This document shows positions 55,311-64,000 of a DNA stretch of 64,000 nucleotides, piece after piece. The notes under the pieces are model-generated. The model ran no database searches and was not told the DNA's origin. It saw nothing but the letters and a program-made list of their open reading frames with translations. The DNA is taken from the NCBI GenBank assembly GCA_026936325.1, contig JAPTHN010000011.1, forward strand, positions 24,220,501-24,284,500. Direction: 5' to 3'. A program made the translations under genes and the position numbers. Source of the stretch: Platynereis dumerilii (lineage: Eukaryota; Annelida; Polychaeta; Phyllodocida; Nereididae). The first letter of the stretch is position 1. Each line of letters begins with the position of its first letter.

Positions 55311-57107
55311 CACCTTAAGCACAAGTTGTAGTTGTCAAAATATTGTCTTGGGGCATTTTAGTTCTTTTCTTTGGCGAGTGAGCATGATTATTCTTCTCAG
55401 TAGATTTTTATCTCTTTCTACAAGAAACCTTACTTCAAAAAACTATGAGAACACTACCATTAGAAATAGAGAAGTGATGGTGGTTTTTTCACCAACAATT
55501 GTTGTCTTTTGTTTACATTATTTTGAATTTTTGATGAAAACTGGAGCTGCTTGAGAATTTACAGTTACTCTGTATTGTTTATAGACCTCCTTCTTTTTAA
55601 ACTGATTTATTTAAGCAGATTTAAAGTGATTGATAAGTGTTTGCGCAGTCTGACAGAAGATTAAACATCTGACTTTAAATTCTGTTTTCTAGTTTCAATA
55701 GAAATAAGATATTATATGATTTTAAAACGTCATTAAAAGTAAAGTCTGCCTGATTGGGGATGCACATTGCAAATTATTATACATAGTAAAGTTGTAATAA
55801 AATTGCTGCTCTATTTGACAGTTTGATCTGATTTTGCTTGAAAGGCAAAAAACTGAGTGTGCTCTCCAATTAGTTCACATCTACTTCTCGATATTATTTT
55901 ATTATTCCATATAGAAATGACAATTGAGGAAGAGAAGACACCTTGTATCTGATTCTTTACCACAAAGACGAAGCCCAGATTTACCCATGAAGACCCCATT
56001 CAAATGAATCATATTGTGTTGGCAGCAACGTCCCTGATGAACAGTTTTGTCCTGAGAGAAAATGTAAATTGATGTTTACTCTCCTCTGAGGTATTGACAG
56101 AGATTTTTCAGTTTGTCACTTCAGTGAATTTCAGGGGTCTCTATTGTCTTCTGGAATGTTTAGATACTGATTTTTATCAACTTACACTGTTGCGGCTCAA
56201 TGTATATGTTGCATAAGAATCTACACATGCCAGGAATATCACACTGATATTTGTACCTCTAGGCAAACAGAAGAGTAGCAGATGAACATATCAAATCAAT
56301 TTCTTGTTGAATGCCTTGCAACCAGGAACACTTTGGTCTGGTTTGACTCCAGGGAAGTGACCAACAAGTTGGAAAGAGGCAAAGAAATGGATCAATCAAT
56401 TCCTGTGAGGAGAAGTACAAACAGCACTCTGCATTTTGCTAAGGGCACCATCTCCTTCTAGGACTTTGGCAATGTAGATGCTGCAGAAAGCTTACTAAGT
56501 TTGACACAAAGACTGAGAAAGCTCTGTTTAAACTGAGAGAGTGCACCCAGACAAAATCAAGAGTGTAGTCCAAATAGTGATACTTTTGATTAACTGTAAC
56601 AGTGCAACATGATATGCCATCTAAAAAATTTTTAATGTGTTAAAAATGGCGTCAAAATGACATTACACATATTATTTTAACTTTATGTTATCACTTAATT
56701 TCGAAACTTCGGCTCTCTAATGGTAATAAAAGAGGTACGGACATCTAAATGTATACAATGTTGACTTTTTGCTGAATTGGAATGGTAAGCACATGGAGCA
56801 GGGTCATTTGGCTCTCGTAAAGTCTATCATTAGGATTTTGAATCGCGAAAGAGAACTATATGACGCAAAATCAAAAAACTGCATGGTCAAAGTGTGTCAA
56901 TGAATACATTGAATAGTGAATGCATGTGATATAAGCATTGCTATCTCACCACTCAACCTGTATCAATTTCAGAAACCAATGCCCACGCTGTCAGAGACAA
57001 GTTCCATGCGGGTTACAATTTTGTATCTCTAAATGTGTAACATGTTGAGGACTGTCATGTTCTATTTTGTGTCCATAACTGGGCTTATACTTATAGCACT
57101 TCAATGA
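55311..57107 (+). repeat. Block C (right part) and spacer of unit 4
   Basis: Homologous to 15590-17350. The relic exon at about 56335-56460 reads VTNKLERGK, DQSIPVRRSTNSTL then a stop. A frame of 68 codons at 55348-55554 is not shared by other copies. Confidence 0.6.
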
Positions 57108-57575
57108 CTATATCTATCTGATCTGTCTGATCTATCTGATCTATCTGATCTATCTGATCTGTCTTATCTATCTTATCTATCTTATCTATCTTATCTATCT
57201 TATCTATCTTATCTGTCTAATCTGTCTTATCTATCTTATCTGTCTTATCTGTCTTATCTGCCTTATCTGTCTTATCTATCTTATCTATCTTATCTATCTT
57301 ATCTATCTTATCTGTCTAATCTGTCTAATCTGTCTTATCTGTCTTATCTATCTTATCTGTCTTATCTGTCTTATCTATCTTATCTATCTTATCTATCTTA
57401 TCTATCTTATCTATCTTATCTGTCTTATCTGTCTAATCTGTCTAATCTGTCTAATCTGTCTTATCTGTCTTAGTCTTATCTGCCTTATCTGTCTTATCTG
57501 TCTTATCTGCCTTATCTGTCTTATCTATCTTATCTATCTTATCTGTCTTATCTGTCTTATCTGTCTTATCTATCC
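57108..57575. repeat. 9-bp minisatellite
   Basis: About 50 copies of TTATCTRTC with variants TGATCTATC, TAATCTGTC and TTATCTGCC in runs. Absent from the matching place in unit 2 (near 17350), so it arose in this unit. Confidence 0.95.
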
Positions 57576-58867
57576 ACTGTAAATAGCTTCAAACTTTCAA
57601 ACAACAAGGCAGTATTATCACAGCGCTTTGGTGATGATTAAAATTTCAAATGTTTAGCTGGAATTATTGATATAATATGTGATAGTCAAAAGCCCTAAAA
57701 GGTTTTAATCTGGCTATTTCAGACAATATAGCACTTATTAATTTTGTCTGAGAATTAACATAATATCTGTCATTGTCTACTCTTTCGATGCTGCTTTTTC
57801 TAAATGGTCCTGTGATAAGCTATAATGATGTTTCTTTGGGTGTGATTATCTCCATAGCTACAAAAATAGACATACCGTAGTGGCTTTTTGGTAGTCTAAT
57901 CTTACAATGTCTGTATATGTCATTGTTGATATATTGTTTTGTAGATTGAATGAAAATTTCTTTTATACGATATAATGTGCAGTGTAAGTGTGGAAAGACT
58001 GCAAATATTTGGTATGGATAAGGCTGGTAATGATTGCTTTTAATCATGACTGAACAGGCAACACTCAATATCTCTCTCAGTTCTGTTTGTTGATTTATTT
58101 TCATACATGTCATTGGGACCAATTGGGGTTCTAATGAGGCTTAGTTTGTAATTAACAGCCAATGTGATTTGATACCACACCAATTATGGAGGCTGTGAAA
58201 GAGCTTTGCTAATCTGTAGATATCCCAGCTTCAACAAGTCTCCAGCCAGTCATCTTTGTAAGGAGGACTACCAGACAAACTCCATACGATTAGTTTCACA
58301 GTGGTTAAGAAGGTCACTTTTTCTTGTTGCTAGGAAGTGTCTGCTCAAATTTTTCGTGGCTCTACAATGTTCAATAATTAGCATTTTTAATTGAGAACAT
58401 GTGGAAATATTGTAGCGTACTATGCTTGACAGACACTGAACAAGCCTTTTGTTAGCTGTTTTGTGTTGTAGTGTGCTTTCCTTGCAATGCTGGGGAGTGC
58501 ACTGTTCCTGAGTTTTTGAATAACTTCACGGCATGCCAATTGCAGAAAGATAACGCACATCAAAGCATTTCAGTTTCAGAAGTGGTAACAAACCTAATCA
58601 TAGCTCTCAAGCATAATTTGAAATTTATTGTTGATTAAATGAACCAAATAGGGCTAGTTATATTGCAAAATGGGGCTTCCTCAAAAAGAATAGTGTAATT
58701 TTGACGGAATGTGCTACTTGAAACATAGGAATTTCTTCTTCTTTTTCCTTAGGCATTGTGAATTTGGATTATAGGATTTGACGATCATGAGTGGGTATTT
58801 TGAAAATGACATTTAAGAAATCAGATTCTTCCAAATTCACTACCAATGATAGAAAGCCATGTCCTAG
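57576..58867 (+). repeat. Block N of unit 4
   Basis: Homologous to 17390-18480, with a Z motif at 58130-58250. No gene. Confidence 0.6.
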
Positions 58868-58950
58868 ATGCTTTGCCATGTGCTCCTCCGGTCCTACTTA
58901 GGATACCAACATATAAAATAAATACAGGGCACACCAATCATCTGTATATC
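58868..58950 (+). mobile_element. Old SINE 3' fragment
   Basis: TGTGCTCCTCCGGTCCTAC...ATAAATACAGGGCA...CAATCATC aligns with the 3' half of the SINE at 9418-9612. Head absent, strongly diverged. Confidence 0.5.
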
Positions 58951-58961
58951 CTAGCCACTTA

Positions 58962-60747
58962 CCGTAAAACGGGGGAAAGTTGGCTCCCGGGGGAAAGTTG
59001 GCAACGTGATTGTTTTTTAAGAAAAGTCTGTCCACTTTATCGTTAGTGGCATACAATGACAATATTTCAAGTTTTTATCGTCCACAGACATGTTGACAGT
59101 AATCCAGGGAAGTAATTATACTATTGAAACAAATTTGCAATAAATAAGCCCTTCACGTCTGAAGACATACAAAATCGACAAAATTGTATATGCCAAAACT
59201 TTGCATTGTAGCTACTACTTGGCTATATCTTATTTTAAAAAACCACTCGACATTGAGTTTCAAATGCAGTCAACTACTATTTTCCCCATGTGGATGATGA
59301 CCTTGGCTCACGTATTTTTTACAGTTATCAAATTCCTCGGATGGGGAAAAGTTGGCATAGTTTTTGGGGAAAGTTGGCAGGCCATGCCAACTTTGCCCCA
59401 TGTATCACTGGCCTGTCACCTGATAATTTCCTAACAGTTTTATAGGATTTCTCATTGAATTGATGGTTTAAAGATGATAATCCTATTTGCAGCATGTGTA
59501 ACACATTAATTATTCACACAATATTTTAATTATTACTAAAAAAGCAGGAGGTGGTCACCTGAACTACAAGCAGATTTGGAGTCAGAAGAGAATAATCATT
59601 CATAAGAGACATTGGCCTACATTTGGAGAACATTGTTCATTGGAAACGTGCTGTATCGGAAATTAAAATTTAATACATAGTCTACATGATGATAATCACA
59701 TAACTAATGTTAAGGTGGTCCACATTTCAATATAAGATAAGAATGCAAGATTCAAATCAGAGAAATTCTGAAGAAAGTGTTTTTGGATCACCCTAATATA
59801 ATGTACCGAAGTATTCTCCTTGCCTAAATATAGTATTTTCTATTATGTGCCCATGTAGAATGTAAGAGCATCAGGCTTTTGATTGGTTTACTTCATTCAT
59901 TATTTTTCTGTAATTTTATTTCAGCAGAATGCCACACAATTATAAAAAGAAAAATGCATGCCGCAAGTATTCAGAAGAAAATCTGAATAAAGCACTTGAA
60001 GCTGCTGTGAAACATGGGATGAGTCAAAATAAATACCCACCGAAAATGGGAAACCGTTTCAGTGAGAATAGTATTAGTGGTTTTAGCAAATGTGGCATAC
60101 ACCATAGCTCATCGGTCCTACGCAGATAACCTAAAGTGAAAAACCAGAAAATCAGAAGTTGTGTCAGAAGTGGTTCTTACGAGACTGAAGATATGGGGAT
60201 GATGGTGAGCCACCCGAAAGGAGAGCAAAAAGAGTTAATGTTCCACCAGGCAAAAGCATCTATGCTGAAGGTCCCTCAAAGTCTAGTGGCAATTAATTGT
60301 AAACAAGACAGCAGGCAAGATCTCAGAATAAAAGGAAATGCTAAGAATGAACTATTTTTTCTTTCACTTGTACTGTACACTGTTGTATCCTGTATGTCCA
60401 ATTTTAAGTACTATCAAAATATAATTAATATGGTCCATTTCCATTACAAAACAAATACTTTCTTACAACCTTCCAATTGACTTGCCAACTTTTCCCCACT
60501 GAATGGCAGACATGCCAACTTTACCCACTGGGTGGCCAACTTTCCCCCTTTCTTGGGTAAAGTTGGCCACTTACATGAGGTCCTGTGTAATTTTCTAGAG
60601 ATAAAAAATCAAGTTGTTTGATACATGCACAGGTAGTATGGACAGGTGACCTGATTTTCCAACACTAGTTTCCAACATTTATTGCATGGTAACGTAGCAG
60701 TGAACTCTGATTCACTAAAAACCAGCCAACTTTCCCCCGTTTTACGG
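58962..60747 (+). mobile_element. pogo-like transposon, internally deleted
   Basis: A 1786-bp element flanked by TA (58960-58961, 60748-60749) with perfect inverted ends CCGTAAAACGGGGGAAAGTT (extending to GGCT). The words GGGGAAAGTTGGC and its inverse recur near both ends and in the interior (about 58970-58998, 59340-59400, 60480-60570). Remnants of the first transposase exon and of an acidic tail remain. The catalytic core is missing. Confidence 0.88.
59929..60129 (+). pseudogene. pogo-type transposase N-terminus (psq-like HTH)
   Basis: Opens with MPHNYKKKNACRKYSEENLN and continues LEAAVKHGMSQNK, the start of the pipsqueak-type DNA-binding helix-turn-helix found in pogo/Tigger transposases. 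It is preceded by TTTTATTTCAG, a plausible splice acceptor. After the first helices the frame no longer resembles the family and it stops at 60129. A following frame region (60136-60300) looks like an acidic C-terminal tail. Confidence 0.75.
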
Positions 60748-60849
60748 TACCTGATGTTCACATGAAGGATCTCAGTAATCCTTTCATGATTCTTCCTGCC
60801 CTATTGAAATATTTGGATGTCAGTGATATATGAGTGATTCCCACTGTTT

Positions 60850-61800
60850 CTTGAAGAACTACATATAAATAATAATCACAATGTGCTTGGTTGCTCAATG
60901 TTCCCTTTACAGGAATGACCATCTCTGAATTAGAGACAAATTGCTGTCCATAACTGATCAGGCTTCATTCCGGGCCACATTTCTCTAAAGCCACTATTAA
61001 TTGATTTATTTTGCACTTGCCATTGGGACCAATTGGGTTCTAATGAGGCTTAGTTTGTAATTATAAGCCAATGTGATTTGATACCACGGCAATTATGAAG
61101 GCTGTGAAAGACCTTTGCTAATCTATTGGTATCTCAGCTTCAGCGAGTCCCCAGCCATTCACATGTGTAAGGAGGACTACTAGTAGGCTATACCAATAAG
61201 GAAACTTGGACATATGCTTGGTGCTTTTATGAATGCCATACTAAATAAATATCCATAAATTGCTTTGTTGGGTGAAAAATGTTAGAGATGTAACGAATAC
61301 TTTTAATTAGTATTGAGTGACTCTCATAAATCTAATGGATACTACTGTTTTCCTCACTCTGCCTATCTTATTCTTGATCATGCTTAATTAGATTCCATTA
61401 ATAGTCAAACGACCTTTATGGTTTCCATGCTACAAGAAGAATTTTGAGACATGATCAGGGATTATGACTTTTCATGAACAATGAAACTGCTGTGAATGTC
61501 AGCATTTTTCAAATATTTAAAACGTCATCGGGGCACCATATGAAGTTGAAGTTATTTGCCGGAATTGACATTGTTTTATCAGCTTGTAAGTTGGGCTATT
61601 TTTCTTTATATTGAGAATATCAAGGCCTTTACCAGCTTTACAGATGGCATTGGTGATCAGTTGTTTGGCCTTGGTTTGAAAACTTCTGACTCGTAGAGGA
61701 GTTGGAATGCCTCCTGGCTCCAGTTATCAGTACATGATTATCTGCTTAACTGAAGGATGGGAAATACAGTAATCACTGACTCCTCTCTCCTCTCCAGAAT
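60850..61800 (+). repeat. Blocks D and E of unit 4
   Basis: Homologous to 3960-5060. Z motif at 61038-61160. No micro-retroposon. E is the most diverged copy. Confidence 0.65.
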
Positions 61801-62688
61801 CCTGTTAGATTTCTGACAAAGCTCTTCTGCTTTGTTGATTTATTCTCACTTGCTTTTGGGACTGACAGGATTTTGATGAGGCCCAGATTTGTATTAACAA
61901 TCAATGAGGTTTGATGCCACAGTGATTAGGCGCGGCTGGTAAAAAGCTTGCTAATCAGTCAATATTTCAGCCCTAGCAAAGCCCAAGCCAGTCAATTTGG
62001 TGTAAAACAACAGCTACTGCTGGTCGGAATCCTTCGTAAGTTATCGAGCATCGTTATAACACTTTGGCGGTGTGCATGACAACAGCAAAAATCCCATTCA
62101 CAAAGGATGGTGAGTGCTGTGGATTTTGCCTGGGTGCTGGCCAAGATCCCCAACAAGGAAAGTGCCAATTATAATTACATTGGCCAATTACCATTTGCTG
62201 CCTAGGAAACCTATCTTAGACCAGTAAAAACAACGGTCAATCAGTTTTTAAGGTAAGGCCACATATTAAGTACAAATACCCTTGCCTGAGGCTTTCAAGA
62301 AGAATTCAGATGAAGATTGAAAGAATGAAATGAAGAATCAAGAACTGGCTGCTAACCGTTTTGTGAATGTCATGGTATCTATGATGCAGCCACCAAGGAC
62401 TAAGATCTTCCTTGCCCTCCACAATATTAACAATACTTGGAAATTGAGTGTGCAGTGTGCAGGCTGTCTGTTGAGGAAACCTTAGTCAACTAAGTTTAGA
62501 TTCTTGAGGATCTTCTCTGTTCAAATACCACAAGGTATAAAAAAACAATGATGTGAATCGCGCAAAGTGAACATTGCATCCTTCAAGTGCTCCCCTCCTG
62601 AGCAATGTGTCTTGATGAAAAAGGAATTCTGTGAAATGTTTGCTTCATGCCAATCTTCGGCATTCATGGCTCAAGCTTTTTGGAGTAC
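61801..62688 (+). repeat. Block F and start of G, unit 4
   Basis: Homologous to 5061-5925. Z motif at 61866-61990. The array ends here at GGAGTACACTCTAAG. Confidence 0.65.
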
Positions 62689-62975
62689 ACTCTAAGCCCA
62701 GACCACACACTTGACATAAATTGTTTAAGTGGAATCAACTATTTTTCTTTTTTTAAGCTGTGTCAGCTTACATACTATTTGTCAGTTTCAATGGATTGAT
62801 ATTTTAAGTCAACACAACACAATCTTTTTCAGCCATACTCGTGAACTTCTGAGACACAAACAGAATAAGTTTACTCAGCTTAATTCGCTTATGCCAGATT
62901 TGTTATGCCAATAGTTGAACATCCTATTTATGTTCAATTCATTGGACAAGCAAAAAATAACCTTGTCTTAGCTAC
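62689..62975. other. Unique segment after the array break
   Basis: Starts CACTCTAAGCCCAGACCACA at the exact break and shows no similarity to the rest of the window. It could be the left part of another mobile element extending beyond the window. A frame of 61 codons is not informative. Confidence 0.4.
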
Positions 62976-64000
62976 TTACTCTGTGGCCACATGGGTTAGT
63001 GGTTTGTTTTGTAATCTGAAGGTGTTGGCTTCAAACCCAGTGAGATTTAGATATTTCTCGTTACACCTTATATTTATGGTACAAAGGTTGGAGCAAAGGT
63101 CAACAAATTTCAATATTTTGATTTGTTTATCATTGTGGACCCTGGTTAGTGTCCTGTCCCACTATGCAGAATCTGAGTCAAATCACATATTCTGTTTTTC
63201 ATAATCTATTTATAGAATTTTTGAGGAGACTAGGTGGAACAGCTTGTTGCATTTGCTTGACATCGTGGCCACATTGGTTAAGTGGCTGATCTTGTAATGC
63301 AAAGGTCTTGAGTTCAAATCTGGAACAGAGTGACATTTTCTTAACAATGCAATCTGGCATTTTAAAAAATGACTTGAAGAAACAACCTGGTGTGTTGTGT
63401 GGACATTATGGCAACATTGGTTAAGTGACTGGTCTTGTAATCGAAAGGTCTTGGGTTCGAATCTGTAACAGAGTGATGTTTTCTAAATACCCTCTGAACA
63501 TTATACAACTTATGAGAAGACTAGCAGAAACAACTTGATGTTTTGAGTGGACATTGTGGCAACATTGGTTAAGTGACTGGTCTTGTAATCAAAAGGTCTT
63601 GAGTTCAAATCTGTAACAGAGTGATGTTTTCTAAATACCCTCTGTTATACAACTTATGAGAAGACTAGCAGAAACAACTTGATGTGTTGGGTGGACATTG
63701 TGGCAACATTGGTTAAGTGACTGGTCTTGTAATCAAAAGGTCTTGAGTTCAAATCTGTAACAGAGTGATGTTTTCTAAATACTCTCTGTTATACAACTTA
63801 TGAGAAGACTAGCAGAAACAACTTGATGTGTTGAGTGGACATTGTGGCAACTTTGGTAGGGTGACTAGCCTTGTAATAAAGAGGTCTTGAGTTCAAATCT
63901 GCGACAGCTTGACATTTTCTTGATTATACTATGTCTTGCAGAATTAGTGAGAAGACTAGGAGAAATAACTTGGTGTGTTCATCAGACATTACGGCCACAT
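62976..64000 (+). repeat. Tandem array of tRNA-Thr-like units
   Basis: Units begin GACATTGTGGCAACATTGG: 63259-63401, 63402-63549, 63550-63693, 63694-63837, 63838-63984 and a partial at 63985, plus a diverged longer one from about 62976. Each holds TGGTTAAGTGACTGG (A-box-like), CTTGTAA as an anticodon-loop-like stretch (UGU, threonine) and GAGTTCAAATCTG (B-box-like; GGGTTCGAATCTG in the 63402 unit). Acceptor and anticodon stems pair poorly, so these are tRNA-derived repeats, not tRNA genes. The array continues past the window. Confidence 0.75.

Larger units (their letters stand above)
51202..62688 (+). repeat. Large tandem unit 4 (truncated in block G)
   Basis: Fourth copy, following K, A, L, C, N, D, E, F and the start of G. 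It contains a mariner-like relic (54023-55308), a 9-bp minisatellite and a pogo-like element. Homology to the other G blocks (5851, 33741, 45771) stops at about 62688, after the shared TTTTTGGAGTA, where unrelated DNA begins. Confidence 0.8.

Noticed and set aside
57108-57575. Telomere- or CRISPR-like array
   Set aside because: The 9-bp repeat has no unique spacers and is not a telomeric hexamer; it is a minisatellite.
62976-64000. Functional tRNA-Thr gene cluster
   Set aside because: Acceptor and anticodon stems do not pair well and the B-box is altered in most units, so these are tRNA-derived repeats.
1-64000. Retroviruses or LTR elements
   Set aside because: No LTR pair, primer-binding site or gag/pol-type frames recognised; the only reverse transcriptase belongs to the LINE.

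Overview
This is eukaryotic, AT-rich, intron-scale DNA with almost no long open reading frames. It is dominated by tandemly duplicated non-coding sequence and transposable elements. The element mix (a CR1/L2-group LINE, hAT, mariner and pogo DNA transposons, tRNA-derived SINEs, simple-sequence satellites) suggests a marine invertebrate metazoan such as an echinoderm, hemichordate, amphioxus or mollusc. I cannot fix the species, and I see no host gene that I can name.

The backbone (1-62688) is a head-to-tail array of about four copies of one large unit. With later insertions removed, a unit is roughly 10.5-13 kb. The blocks always occur in the order K-A-L-C-N-D-E-F-G-H-I-B-J (my labels). Unit 1 is 1-10954 (cut by the window edge, and lacking most of C and N). 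Unit 2 is 10955-39719, unit 3 is 39720-51201 and unit 4 is 51202-62688 (leaving the array inside block G). Blocks A, B and C are themselves paralogous, so the unit is built from older sub-repeats. A motif of about 125 bp (Z) recurs 18 times in the same orientation.

Because the units are paralogous, most mobile elements have an empty site elsewhere in the window, which gives exact ends and target-site duplications. The clearest cases are a 1.8-kb hAT-like element in unit 2 (12097-13907, 8-bp duplication), a 13.4-kb element with about 550-bp terminal inverted repeats in unit 2 (20345-33740), a 666-bp palindromic element (35881-36546), two mariner-like relics (46665-47586 and 54023-55308), a pogo-like element (58962-60747) and 60-bp micro-retroposons (4473-4534, 8370-8427 and others).

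The 13.4-kb element holds the only substantial coding capacity: a LINE on the minus strand (about 21439-26552) with two open reading frames. ORF2 is an APE endonuclease plus reverse transcriptase. ORF1 carries an SGNH-hydrolase-like domain, a NADAR-like (YbiA-type) domain and two CCHC zinc knuckles. Downstream in the same element lie two GTACTCG-rich inverted arrays, several small MITEs and a GATA microsatellite.

The right end (62976-64000) is a separate tandem array of a unit of about 145 bp that resembles a threonine tRNA (UGU anticodon).
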